From contig NZ_JBHTDE010000002.1 in NCBI RefSeq assembly GCF_042666655.1, forward strand, positions 1,052,854 through 1,116,853: a stretch of DNA of 64,000 nucleotides, in the 5' to 3' direction. The stretch's first letter is position 1, and each line of letters starts with the position of its first letter. Origin of the DNA: Paracraurococcus sp042666655. Lineage in GTDB: Bacteria; Pseudomonadota; Alphaproteobacteria; Acetobacterales; Acetobacteraceae. Positions 41,965 to 50,443 of this stretch are shown piece by piece. The notes beneath the pieces were generated by a model. That model had not been told where the DNA came from and ran no database searches. It worked only from the letters and a program-made list of their open reading frames with translations. The translations under genes and the position numbers were made by a program.

Positions 41965-42666
41965 TCAGGCGTGGGTGCCGACGAATTCCTGCACCAGGGC
42001 AGGGTCGGCCAGCGCGGCCGGGGGCATCTCCCGCGTGATCCGGCCGCGCTGGATCAGCAGGATGCGGTCGGACAGCGCCTGGATGAAATCCAGGTTCTGC
42101 TCGACCAGCAGCACGGACAGGCCGCGGCGGCGGAGGCCATGGATGCGCTCCACCATCGCCTCGACGATCGAGGGCTGGATGCCCTCGGTCGGCTCGTCCA
42201 GCAGCAGCAGGCGCGGCCGGCCACAGAGCGCGCGGGCGAGCGAGAGCAGTTGCTGCTCCCCGCCCGAGAGCGCGCCGCCGGGGCGGTCGAGCAGCCGCTT
42301 CAGCTCGGGGAATTCATCGAGGATCTCCTCGAGGATCAGCGCCTCCGCCCCGCCCTTGGCGACGATGGCGAAGCGGAGGTTGTCGAGCACCGAGAGCGCC
42401 GGGAAGATCAGCCGCCCCTGCGGCACGTAGCCGAGGCCGAGCCTCGCCCGGGCATGGGTCGGCAGCCGCTCGATCCCAGTGCCGTCCAGCGTGATGCGCC
42501 CCGCCTTGGCCGGCAGCAGCCCCATGATGGTCCGCAGCAGGGTGGTCTTGCCCATGCCGTTGTGCCCGAGGATGCCGACGCAGCTCCCCTCGCCCACCGT
42601 CAGGTCGAGCCCGTGCAGCACGCCGATGCGGCCATAGCCCGAGACCAGGCCGGTGACCTCCATCAT
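41965..42666 (-). CDS. Branched-chain/amide-type ABC transporter ATPase (LivF-like)
   Basis: A 233-residue ABC ATPase of the LivF/UrtE group: Walker A GHNGMGKTTLLRTIMG, Q-loop VPQGRLIFP, signature LSGGEQQLLSLARAL, Walker B LLLLDEPTEGIQP and VEQNLDF with the switch residue. The sequence GYGxxxVLHGLDLTV and TEGIQPSI are characteristic of UrtE/LivF, slightly favouring urea/amide over branched-chain amino acids. Its start overlaps the stop of the LivG-like gene (ATGA), and it is the last transporter gene, 20 bp before the amidase. Confidence 0.88.
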   Translation of the reverse strand: MMEVTGLVSGYGRIGVLHGLDLTVGEGSCVGILGHNGMGKTTLLRTIMGLLPAKAGRITLDGTGIERLPTHARARLGLGYVPQGRLIFPALSVLDNLRFAIVAKGGAEALILEEILDEFPELKRLLDRPGGALSGGEQQLLSLARALCGRPRLLLLDEPTEGIQPSIVEAMVERIHGLRRRGLSVLLVEQNLDFIQALSDRILLIQRGRITREMPPAALADPALVQEFVGTHA

Positions 42667-43400
42667 GCCGGCACCGCCTGCCGCGCCTGCGGCGGCCGGC
42701 CGAGATAGACGTCGTGCACCCGCGGGTCGGCCAGCACCGCCGCCGCCGTGTCCTCGACCAGCACCTTGCCCTGGTGGAAGACGGTGACGGTCTGGGCTAT
42801 GGCGCGGATGAACTGCATGTCGTGCTCCACCACGACGATGGCATGGTCGCGGCTCATCTCCCGGATCAGCGCGGCGGTGCCGGCGGTCTCCTCGGCGCTC
42901 ATCCCCGCCGTGGGCTCGTCCAGGATGATCAGGTCCGGCGCCGGCGCCACCACGGTGGCGAGCTCGACCAGCTGGCGCTGGCCATGCGCCAGCAGCCCGA
43001 CCGTAGCCCCGGCAAGGTCGGCCACTCCGAGGCGGTCGAGCGCGGCGAGCGCGCGGCGCCGGGCCTCGCGCTCGCCATGCTTGCGGCGGACGCCGAGGGT
43101 GACGCCTTCCAGCACCGTCAGCCCGTCGAACAGCGAGGGCACCTGGGTCTTGATGCCGATGCCGAGGCGGGCGATCGCGTGCGGCTCGAGGCCGGCGATG
43201 TCCCTGCCCCGCCACAGCACCCGGCCGGCGGTCGGCCGGTACTGGCCGGTGAGGCAGCGGAAGAAGGTGGACTTGCCCGCGCCGTTCGGGCCGATCAGGC
43301 AGCGCAGCTCGCGTTCCTGGATGGACAGCGTCACGCCATCGACGGCGACCACGCCGCCGAAGCGCATGGTCAGCCCCTCGGTCGCCAGCAGCGCGGTCAT
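42663..43400 (-). CDS. Branched-chain/amide-type ABC transporter ATPase (LivG-like)
   Basis: A 245-residue ABC ATPase with the LivG/UrtD pattern: LTMRFGGVVAVDGVTLSI at the N-terminus, Walker A GPNGAGKSTFFRCLTGQ, a signature that reads LLAHGQRQLVELATVV (LAHG in place of LSGG, as in UrtD-like proteins), Walker B LIILDEPTAGMSAEE and VVVEHDMQF. UrtD of urea transporters characteristically has S/A-H-G at this place, again hinting at urea/amide transport. Four-base overlaps tie it to the LivM-like gene before and the LivF-like gene after. Confidence 0.87.
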   Translation of the reverse strand: MTALLATEGLTMRFGGVVAVDGVTLSIQERELRCLIGPNGAGKSTFFRCLTGQYRPTAGRVLWRGRDIAGLEPHAIARLGIGIKTQVPSLFDGLTVLEGVTLGVRRKHGEREARRRALAALDRLGVADLAGATVGLLAHGQRQLVELATVVAPAPDLIILDEPTAGMSAEETAGTAALIREMSRDHAIVVVEHDMQFIRAIAQTVTVFHQGKVLVEDTAAAVLADPRVHDVYLGRPPQARQAVPA

Positions 43401-44383
43401 GGCGCCTCCCGCCGGCGCAGGAGCGCGGCCAAGGTCGGCTGCAGCCCGCGCGGGATGAGCAGGACGGCGCCGACCAGGACCAGGCCGAGGATCAGGTTGG
43501 GGTTGATGTTCGGCAGGGTGCCAGCCCAGGCGGTCAGCGCCTGCAGCAGCATGGCGCCGACCACCGGCCCGAACAGCGTGCCGACCCCGCCGACCATGAC
43601 CCAGATGATGATCTGGCCGGAATAGGCCAGGGAGAACATCGTCGGGCTGACGAAGACGCAATTGGCGAACAGCATCCCGGCCAGCCCCGCCATGGCCCCG
43701 CCGATGGTGAAGATGCCGAGCTTGTAGAGCCGCACGTCATAGCCGAGCAGCGAGGCGCGCAGCTCGTTCTCGCGGATCGCCACCACCACCCGGCCGAAAG
43801 GACTGCGCAGGATGAGCTTGCACAGCACGTAGCAGCCGGCGAGGCAGGCGATGGCGAGGACGAAGATCTGCTCCGGCGCCAGCGGCGTGCCGGGGTCGCC
43901 GGGGATGTTGAGCGGCGGCGTCGCCGGGATGCCGTTGAAGCCGCCGAGCGGCGCGGCACCGATGCGCCATTCCTCGCCGGCGGTCGAGTTGGTGAAGTTG
44001 AACAGGATCAGCGTCACCGTGAGCGTGATGACGCCCATGTAGACATCGCTGATCCGGCCGTAGAACATCACGTAGCCCAGTGCCGCGGCGACCAGCGTCG
44101 GCACCAGCAGCGCGACCGGGATCGCCCAGGTGGCATCGGCGAAGTTCAGCGCGGCGACCGCATAGGCATAGCCGCCGAGCCCGAAGAAGGCCGCCTGGCC
44201 GAAGCAGAGGATCCCGCCGAAGCCCCAGACCAGGCCGAGGCTGAGGGCGAGGACCGCCATCGCCGTATAGACGGTGGCGTTGATGATCGAGAACAGCTCC
44301 AGCACCTGCGGCAGCCACCAGGCGGCGACCGCGGCGGCGAAGATCGCGAGGCCGCATTGGAAGGCGGCGCGGCGCCTGTCCAT
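43397..44383 (-). CDS. Branched-chain/amide-type ABC permease (LivM-like)
   Basis: A 328-residue inner-membrane permease with about nine hydrophobic helices. The family segment GFGGILCFGQAAFFGLGGYAYA (G-x-x-S/C-F-G-x-x-x-F-x-G-x-G-A/G-Y) lies near residue 55, and IRENELRASLLGYDV is the cytoplasmic coupling loop (E-x-x-x-A-x-x-x-G). In UrtC/LivM these features define the second permease. It begins either at ATG 44383 (TGATG with the LivH-like stop) or GTG 44386. Confidence 0.88.
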   Translation of the reverse strand: MDRRRAAFQCGLAIFAAAVAAWWLPQVLELFSIINATVYTAMAVLALSLGLVWGFGGILCFGQAAFFGLGGYAYAVAALNFADATWAIPVALLVPTLVAAALGYVMFYGRISDVYMGVITLTVTLILFNFTNSTAGEEWRIGAAPLGGFNGIPATPPLNIPGDPGTPLAPEQIFVLAIACLAGCYVLCKLILRSPFGRVVVAIRENELRASLLGYDVRLYKLGIFTIGGAMAGLAGMLFANCVFVSPTMFSLAYSGQIIIWVMVGGVGTLFGPVVGAMLLQALTAWAGTLPNINPNLILGLVLVGAVLLIPRGLQPTLAALLRRREAP

Positions 44384-45249
44384 CACAGTGCCCGCCGGAA
44401 GAAGCGGCCGGTGATACCCTGCGGCAGCAGCCGCAGCAGCAGGATGGCGACGCCGAGCATCAGCACCTCCCCCAGGACCGGCGTGAAGGCGAAGGTGCCG
44501 ATGGTGTTGACCCCGCCGAGCAGCACCGAGGCCGAGCCGGTGCCGGCCAGCATCGCCGCACCGCCGGTGATCACCGTGATGAAGGACTTGGCGATATAGG
44601 CCGTGCCCATGGTCGGCACGACGCCGGAGAAGGGCGCCATCAGCGCGCCGGCGAGGCCGGAGACCGCGGCGCCGGCGGCGAAGCTCAGCGCATAGACCCG
44701 TTCGGTCGGCACGCCGAGCGCAGCCGCCATCCCCGGGTTCTGCATGGTTCCGCGCGCGATCAGACCCACGGGCGTGAAGCGCAGCACCGCCCAGACCGCG
44801 GCCAGCAGCACCACGGTCGCGCCGATGAGGAACAGCCCGTAGCCCGAGGTGGAGTAGACGCCGATCTGCACGCTGCCGAGCGGCGCCGAGAAGCCGGCGA
44901 CGCTGTTGCCGAAGATCATGGTCACCGCGCCGATCAGCGCCAGCGACAGCCCCCAGGTCGCCAGCATGGTGTCCACCATGCGGCCATAGAGCCGGCGGAT
45001 CACCAGGCGTTCGACCACCGCCCCGAGCAGCCCGACGCAGACCGGCGCCACCACCAGCATCGCCACCCAGAGGTTGACCCCGGCCTCGACGGCGAGGATC
45101 GCGCTGTAGGCGCCGAGCATCAGGAATTCGCCATGCGCCAGGTTGATCACCCGCATCATGCCGAAGACGATGGCGAGGCCGAGGCTGACCAGCAGCAGCG
45201 AGGCGATGCCAGTCAGCGCCTGGATGCCGGTGGCGAGGATGGCGTCCAT
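44383..45249 (-). CDS. Branched-chain/amide-type ABC permease (LivH-like)
   Basis: A 288-residue inner-membrane permease with about eight hydrophobic helices. It starts LATGIQALTGIASLLLVSLGLAI and carries the conserved MRVINLAHGEFLMLGAYSA segment (N-x-A-H-G-x-x-x-x-x-G-A-Y) and GVPTERVYALSFAAGAAVSG coupling loop, both diagnostic for LivH/UrtB. It pairs with the LivM-like protein to form the channel. It follows the binding-protein gene after only 7 bp. Confidence 0.9.
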   Translation of the reverse strand: MDAILATGIQALTGIASLLLVSLGLAIVFGMMRVINLAHGEFLMLGAYSAILAVEAGVNLWVAMLVVAPVCVGLLGAVVERLVIRRLYGRMVDTMLATWGLSLALIGAVTMIFGNSVAGFSAPLGSVQIGVYSTSGYGLFLIGATVVLLAAVWAVLRFTPVGLIARGTMQNPGMAAALGVPTERVYALSFAAGAAVSGLAGALMAPFSGVVPTMGTAYIAKSFITVITGGAAMLAGTGSASVLLGGVNTIGTFAFTPVLGEVLMLGVAILLLRLLPQGITGRFFRRAL

Positions 45250-45256
45250 CGGCCGG

Positions 45257-46486
45257 TCAGGTCCTGATGTCGACCACCACCTGCTTGTTGGCGTTCGGCT
45301 CCTTCTGCAGGTCGCAGACCGACTGGGTGTCGGAGGGCGGCGATTGCGGGAAGGTCTCCAGCACCTGGAAGCCCTTGTTCTTAACCTCGGCGATGAAGAC
45401 GTCGACCGTGGTGTGGTGGGTCTTGGGGTCGAGCGTGGTCAGGCCCGGGGGACCGGCGAAGCTGACGCCCGATTCCAGCGCCTCGATCACCTTCATCCGG
45501 TCGATGGACTTGGCGCGCCTGACGCCCTCGGCCCAGAGGTTCACGCCGACATAGCTGCGCATCGCCAGCTCGCCGCCGAGATAGGGGGTGTTGGCGCCGA
45601 GCTTGGCCTTGAACTTCGCCAGGAAGGCCTTGTTGGCGGGGGTGTCGACCTCCTGGAAGTAGCTGAAGGCGCTGATGATGCCGTCGCCTTCCTCGGGCGA
45701 GAGCACCAGGCTTTCGTTGCCGCCGCCGAGCGTGGTGGAGGCCATCGGGATGCGCGATTTCATCCCCGCCGCCGCCCATTGCCGGTAGAAGGAGATATGC
45801 GCGCCGCCGACCAGCACCGACATGACGATGTCCGGCTTCGCGGCCTGGATCTTCTGGATCGCCGGGCCGAAATTGGTGACGTCGAGCGGGAAGAAGTCGA
45901 GCCCGACGACCTCGCCGCCATTCTCCCGGGTGAACTTGGTCACCCATTTGCTGGTGATCTGGCCGTAGTTGTAGTCGGCCGCCAGGATGTAGATCTTCTT
46001 GCCCCACTTGTTCATCACGTGCGGCACCAGGCGGCTGACATTCTGTGCCGGCGTCGATCCCGTGCAGAAGGCGTTGCGGTCGCAGACGCCGCCCTCGTAC
46101 TGCGTGTTGTAGAAGTACAAGGTGTTGTAGCGCTTCAACACCGGCCGGATCGCCTCCCGGCTGGCCGAGGTGATGCCGGCGTGGACCACGGCGGCCTTGT
46201 CCTTGGTCGCGGCCTGGGTGGCGAACTGGGTGTAGAGCTGGATGTTCGACTGCGGGTCGTAGTTGGTCACCGAGATCGGCCGGCCGAGCAGCCCGCCGGC
46301 GGCATTGATCTCCTCCACCGCGAAGTCCAGGCAGGCGATCATCGGCTTGCCGTAGATGTCGAGCCCGCCCGAGGCATCATGGATGCCGACGACCTTGATC
46401 GGGTCGGCACCGAGCGCGGCATGCTGCATGACCAGCGGCGCGGCCAGGCCACCGGCGGCGGCGGCGAGGAAATTCCTGCGATGCAT
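45257..46486 (-). CDS. Periplasmic amide/urea-like substrate-binding protein
   Basis: A 409-residue type I periplasmic binding protein. The N-terminus MHRRNFLAAAAGGLAAPLVM is a twin-arginine-like signal. The body starts IKVVGIHDASGGLDIYGKPM, with AVEEINAAGGLLGRPI, the Peripla_BP_6 opening, and contains FYNTQYEGGVCDRNAFCTGS, close to the UrtA/FmdD/AmiC style segment Y-E-G-x-x-C-x-x-x-x-F in short-chain amide and urea binding proteins. This and the neighbouring amidase and formamidase-family genes support an amide ligand, but branched-chain amino acids cannot be excluded. It is the first gene of the importer operon proper. Confidence 0.87.
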   Translation of the reverse strand: MHRRNFLAAAAGGLAAPLVMQHAALGADPIKVVGIHDASGGLDIYGKPMIACLDFAVEEINAAGGLLGRPISVTNYDPQSNIQLYTQFATQAATKDKAAVVHAGITSASREAIRPVLKRYNTLYFYNTQYEGGVCDRNAFCTGSTPAQNVSRLVPHVMNKWGKKIYILAADYNYGQITSKWVTKFTRENGGEVVGLDFFPLDVTNFGPAIQKIQAAKPDIVMSVLVGGAHISFYRQWAAAGMKSRIPMASTTLGGGNESLVLSPEEGDGIISAFSYFQEVDTPANKAFLAKFKAKLGANTPYLGGELAMRSYVGVNLWAEGVRRAKSIDRMKVIEALESGVSFAGPPGLTTLDPKTHHTTVDVFIAEVKNKGFQVLETFPQSPPSDTQSVCDLQKEPNANKQVVVDIRT

Positions 46487-46497
46487 TCGTCTTCTCC

Positions 46498-47259
46498 CTA
46501 GAGCTGGACGCCTCGCGTCAGGGCGCCGTCGACCACGAGATTGGTGCCGGTGATGAAGCTGGCCGCCGGGCTGGCGAGGAAGGCGACGGCATTCGCCACC
46601 TCCTCCGGCCTTCCCATGCGGCCCATCGGGTTCAATTTCATCGCCTCCGCGAACAAGGCGGGCATGTCGCGCTCGATACGCGGCCAGATGCCGCCTGCGA
46701 AATAGGTGTTGCCCGGGGAGACCGCATTCGCCCGGATGCCCTTCGGCGCGAGCTGGAAGGCCAGCCCCTGCGCGTAATGCACCAGCGCCGCCTTGAAGGC
46801 GCCATAGGGACCGGCGGCGAAGTCGATCTCCCGGCCGGAGACGCTGGAGATCAGCACGATCGAGCCGGCGCCCGATGTCTCCAGGAAGGGCATCGCCGCA
46901 TCCACCAGCACGACGCTGCCCATGATGTCGGTGGCGAAGCCGGCCTTCCAGGAGGCCTCGTCGCCGCCGACCGACAGCGCGCTGACATTGCCGACGACGA
47001 TGTCGATGCCGCCCAGCGCCGCGGCGCTCTCGGCGACCCAGGCGCGCAGCGCCGGCCCATCCGACACGTCGAGCGCGGCGCCGGTCGCCGTGGTGCCCTT
47101 CGCCTGCAAGGCCGCGACGGTGGCTTCCACCTCCGCCGCGTTGCGGGCACAGAGGCCGATGCTGCAGCCCTCCGCCGCCAGCAGGTCGACGATCGCGCGC
47201 CCGATGCCCTTGGTGCCGCCGGTCACCAGCGCGCGCTTGCCGCTCAGCCCGAGATCCAT
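46498..47259 (-). CDS. SDR family oxidoreductase
   Basis: A 253-residue classical short-chain dehydrogenase. The cofactor motif is VTGGTKGIGRAI (T-G-x3-G-x-G) at residues 11-22; the NNAG position reads GNVSA; the catalytic Ser and Y-x-x-x-K lie in LISSVSG and GPYGAFKAALVHY. VSPGNTYFAGGIW follows. The classical catalytic residues appear intact. Substrate unknown; its place inside the amide cluster, 11 bp upstream of the binding-protein gene, suggests it oxidises or reduces a product of that pathway. Confidence 0.88.
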   Translation of the reverse strand: MDLGLSGKRALVTGGTKGIGRAIVDLLAAEGCSIGLCARNAAEVEATVAALQAKGTTATGAALDVSDGPALRAWVAESAAALGGIDIVVGNVSALSVGGDEASWKAGFATDIMGSVVLVDAAMPFLETSGAGSIVLISSVSGREIDFAAGPYGAFKAALVHYAQGLAFQLAPKGIRANAVSPGNTYFAGGIWPRIERDMPALFAEAMKLNPMGRMGRPEEVANAVAFLASPAASFITGTNLVVDGALTRGVQL

Positions 47260-47281
47260 GGCGCGTTCCCCCCAGCCGGCG

Positions 47282-48220
47282 TCAAAGGTAGGTCTTGGCG
47301 AGCATCATGTGCACGCCCTTGTTGCCATCGACCGTCTGCGTCACCCGCAGGTCGCCGATCAGCGAACACAGCATGTAGGCTTGGTTGCGCGACAGGTTGG
47401 TGCGCACGCAGATCTCCCGCACCATCTCCCGCACCGCCTGCTTCGCCGCGTCGTCGAGGTCCTCGTCCAGCCCGATCGAGATCAGGTGCATCGCCGTCTC
47501 GGCGAAGGGCATCCTGAACTGCAGGTCCTTCCGCACCGTCAGCCGGAAACGGCCCTTCAGCCCGGTCTCCAGCGCGGTGATGCAGACCTCGCCGTCGCCC
47601 TGCACGCCATGGCCATCGCCGGCGTAGAACAGCGCGCCCTCGTTGAAGACCGGCAGGTAGAGGGTGGTGCCCGGCTTCAGCTCCTTGTTGTCCATGTTGC
47701 CGCCGAAGGCGCGCGGTACGTTGGTGCTGCAGACGCCCCATTCCGGCGGCGGCGCGGTGCCGATGACGCCGAAGAAGGGGTCGAGCGGCAGCTCCGTGCC
47801 CCAGGGCAGCAGGCAGGTGTTGCGCGCCAGGTCGATCTTCGGGTGGATGGTCTCGTATTCGGTGAACTCCTCCGGCAGCGTGCCGAGCAGCGGCATCACC
47901 GCGACGAAGCCCCAATCCATCCAGGGATCGGCCGACAGGATATCCACCTGCAGCGTGTCGCCGCGCTCCGCGCCGCGGACGAAGACGGGGCGGTTGACGA
48001 AATGCGCGCCCGGCCCCTGCGGCACCTGCTCGACCGCCGCGCGGTAGTCCGCCGGCACCGCCGCGGCATCCGGCGGGAAGGCCGGCGCGCCGCCGGCGGG
48101 CATGGCATGGATGGCGACGACGTCGCCTGAGTCGACGGTCACGGCGGGCGGGGTCGCCGCGGCCAGCGTGCCCCAGACCAGCATGTCCGGCGTCGCGGCA
48201 ATCACATGTTCCATCGGCAT
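47282..48220 (-). CDS. Acetamidase/formamidase family protein
   Basis: A 312-residue member of the FmdA_AmdA family, metal-dependent amidohydrolases that release ammonia from formamide or acetamide. Recognisable features are GDTLQVDIL near residue 95, NTCLLPWGTELPLDPFFGVIGTAPP (the family F-F-G-x-x-x-x-x-P segment), AFGGNMDNKEL and LFYAGDGHGVQGDGE, with the metal-binding D-x-H-x-x-Q-G-D-G-E. FmdA proteins are about 400 residues, so this is the shorter form. The ATG at 48220 is preceded by GGGAGGG. It is the first gene of the leftward amide cluster, divergent from the deacylase gene. Confidence 0.87.
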   Translation of the reverse strand: MPMEHVIAATPDMLVWGTLAAATPPAVTVDSGDVVAIHAMPAGGAPAFPPDAAAVPADYRAAVEQVPQGPGAHFVNRPVFVRGAERGDTLQVDILSADPWMDWGFVAVMPLLGTLPEEFTEYETIHPKIDLARNTCLLPWGTELPLDPFFGVIGTAPPPEWGVCSTNVPRAFGGNMDNKELKPGTTLYLPVFNEGALFYAGDGHGVQGDGEVCITALETGLKGRFRLTVRKDLQFRMPFAETAMHLISIGLDEDLDDAAKQAVREMVREICVRTNLSRNQAYMLCSLIGDLRVTQTVDGNKGVHMMLAKTYL

Positions 48221-48618
48221 GTCGCATTCCCTCCCGTGCCACACAGAATAGGATCCGCGGCCGGTGCCGCAGGATCCGCGCAGCCTGGTACAGGAACGGC
48301 AAGCGGCGCCACCGCGTGCATCGACGCGCGATGCGGGCGCAAGCGAGCCATCCATGGGCTGTGCCTGCCGGTGATGCGTTCTTCCCGGATGGATGATGCG
48401 GAGAAGCGAAAGCGGGCGCAAGGGCGGTTGCGTGGCGCCCGCCACCGATGAGACGCGGCGTTGCCCAGGGCCTGTGCCCATCGCCGCCTGGCTGCCCGCT
48501 TGCTGGGCGGAGGCCAGGGCGCGCTTGACCGGCAGGGCCGGCCGGGCCTTCAATCCAGCGCAACGTCCAGGCCGGCGGCAGAGGCCGCCCCATAAGTCCC
48601 ACAAGAAGGAAGCACGCG
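48221..48618. other. 398-bp divergent regulatory gap
   Basis: This interval separates the divergent formamidase-family and deacylase genes and should hold both promoters. GGATCCGCG occurs twice in direct orientation at 48251-48259 and 48272-48280, near the leftward start, a spacing of 21 bases, consistent with two helical turns and so a possible operator. A TTGACC at 48525-48530 could be a -35 element toward the deacylase. No regulator gene is adjacent and no further gene is supported. Confidence 0.35.
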
Positions 48619-50334
48619 ATGCATGACACGGTCATCCGCGGCGGCAGCATCATCGATGGCACCGGCAGTCCCGCCTTCACCGGCGACCTTGCCATCGACG
48701 GCGACCGCATCACCCAGGTCGGCGGCAAGGCCGGGCCCGCCAGGCGCGAAGTCAAGGCCGACGGGCTGCTGGTCACCCCGGGCTGGGTCGATGCCCATAC
48801 CCACTACGACGGCCAGGCCACCTGGGACCCGATGCTGGCGCCGTCGTCGTGGCACGGCGTCACCACCATCCTCTTCGGCAATTGCGGCGTCGGCTTCGCG
48901 CCCGTCCGCCGCCAGGACCACACCCAGCTCATCGGCCTGATGGAGGCGGTGGAGGAGATCCCCGGCATCGCCCTGGCCGAAGGGCTGAAGTGGAACTGGG
49001 AGAGCTTCCCCGAATATCTCGACGCGCTCGAGGGCATGAAGCGCACCATCGACGTCGCCACCCAGATCCCGCACCACCCGCTGCGGGTCTATGTCATGGG
49101 CCAGCGCGCGATCGACCTCGAAGCCGCGACGGCGGAGGACATCGCCACCATGCGGCGGCTGACCGCCGAGGGCATGCGCGCCGGCGCCTTCGGCTTCACC
49201 ACCTCGCGGACCAACTCCCACAAGACCCTGACCGGCGGCATGGTGCCGAGCCGCTATTCCGAGATCGACGAACTGCTCGGCATCGGCCGCGCGCTCGGCG
49301 ATGTCGGCTACGGCGCCTTCGGCATGAACAGCGACTTCGACATCGAGGAGTCGGAGCTCGGCTGGATGACCCAGCTGGGCCGCGAGACCGGCCGCCCGGT
49401 TTGGTTCCTGCTGACCGACCGCCCGACCGACGACGAGCGCTGGCGCCGGCTGATCGACGGCGTCAAGGCGGCGCGCGCGCAGGGCGCGATGGTGACGGCG
49501 CAGGTGGCCGGCCGTCCCGTGGGCGTGCTGCTCGGCGTCGACACCGCGCTGAACCCCTTCACCATCCGCCCCAGCTACCAGGCGCTGTTGCAGTTGCCCG
49601 TGGCCGAGCGCCTGGCCCGCCTGCGCGACCCCGCGGTGCGGGCCGGGATCCTGGCCGACAAGCCGGACGAAGCACTGCTCTCCCGGCTCAGCCAGTTCCG
49701 CCAGCACATCGTCCGCCGCTGGCACCGCATGTTCAAGCTGGGCGACCCGCCGGACTACGAGCCGCCGGCGAGCGAGAGCATCGCCGCGATCGCGGAACGC
49801 GAAGGCCGCACCCCGGACGAGGTGGCCTACGACTACATGGCGGCCGATCCCGCCAACCTGATCTTCTTCCCGGTCACCGGCTACAACGTCGACAACCACG
49901 ACGTCATCCACACCATGCTGACGGACGAGGCGACGGTGCTGGGCCTCGGCGACGGCGGCGCGCATTGTTCGTCCATCCTCGACGCCGGCGTGCCGACCTG
50001 GATGCTGACCCATTGGGCGCGCGACCGGCATCGCGGCGCGCGGCTGCCGCTGGAATTCGTCATCAAGCGGCAGACCTCGGAGACGGCGGATTTCTTCGGC
50101 TTCCACGACCGCGGCCGGCTGGCGGTGGGCAAGAAGGCCGACGTCAACATCATCGACTACGAGGGCCTGCGGCTGCACAAGCCCGAGGTCTGGTACGACC
50201 TGCCGGCCGGCGGGCGGCGGCTGATGCAGCGGGTGGACGGCTACAAGGCCACCTTCGTGTCGGGCGTGCCGGTCTTCGAGAACGGCGTGCATACCGGCGC
50301 GCTGCCCGGCAAGCTGGTGCGCGCCGGACGCTGA
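48619..50334 (+). CDS. N-acyl-D-amino-acid deacylase-type amidohydrolase
   Basis: A 571-residue amidohydrolase-superfamily protein of the D-aminoacylase group. Metal-binding H-x-H is in TPGWVDAHTHYDGQATWDP (around residues 53-71); NCGVGFAPVR follows, as in D-aminoacylases; late motifs include LGLGDGGAHCSSILDA with the catalytic Asp and the C-terminal GRLAVGKKADVNIIDYE barrel-closing segment. It probably removes acyl groups from N-acyl-D-amino acids, though related enzymes hydrolyse other amides or cyclic imides. AAGAAGGAAG just before the ATG is a strong ribosome site. It is divergent from the amide importer cluster. Confidence 0.85.
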   Translation: MHDTVIRGGSIIDGTGSPAFTGDLAIDGDRITQVGGKAGPARREVKADGLLVTPGWVDAHTHYDGQATWDPMLAPSSWHGVTTILFGNCGVGFAPVRRQDHTQLIGLMEAVEEIPGIALAEGLKWNWESFPEYLDALEGMKRTIDVATQIPHHPLRVYVMGQRAIDLEAATAEDIATMRRLTAEGMRAGAFGFTTSRTNSHKTLTGGMVPSRYSEIDELLGIGRALGDVGYGAFGMNSDFDIEESELGWMTQLGRETGRPVWFLLTDRPTDDERWRRLIDGVKAARAQGAMVTAQVAGRPVGVLLGVDTALNPFTIRPSYQALLQLPVAERLARLRDPAVRAGILADKPDEALLSRLSQFRQHIVRRWHRMFKLGDPPDYEPPASESIAAIAEREGRTPDEVAYDYMAADPANLIFFPVTGYNVDNHDVIHTMLTDEATVLGLGDGGAHCSSILDAGVPTWMLTHWARDRHRGARLPLEFVIKRQTSETADFFGFHDRGRLAVGKKADVNIIDYEGLRLHKPEVWYDLPAGGRRLMQRVDGYKATFVSGVPVFENGVHTGALPGKLVRAGR

Positions 50335-50443
50335 AGAAGTTCTGGGGAGGGAAAACCATTTTCTGCGTCGGCACCTGCCGCGAGGCGCGTGCCGGCTCAG
50401 AGGAATAGATGAGGGGTCCGGGGAGAATACTTTCTCCCCAGCC
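50335..50443 (+). repeat. Dispersed multi-hairpin intergenic element, copy B
   Basis: Starting just after the deacylase stop: a partial left arm CTGGGGAGGGAAAA (50343-50356), the 22-base core at 50365-50386 (GCGTCGGCACCTGCCGCGAG) pairing with GTGCCGGC downstream, AATAGATGAGGGGTCCGG, then a perfect 8-bp hairpin GGGGAGAA-TACT-TTCTCCCC at 50420-50439. It fills the whole convergent gap between two genes, consistent with a bidirectional terminator. Compare copies at 40240-40395 and 63625-63755. Confidence 0.62.

Noticed and set aside
48598..48612. 15-base CCCACAAGAAGGAAG shared with 40327-40341 inside hairpin element C
   Set aside because: Here it forms the ribosome-binding region of the deacylase gene; a purine-rich match of this length can arise by chance and no hairpin modules accompany it.
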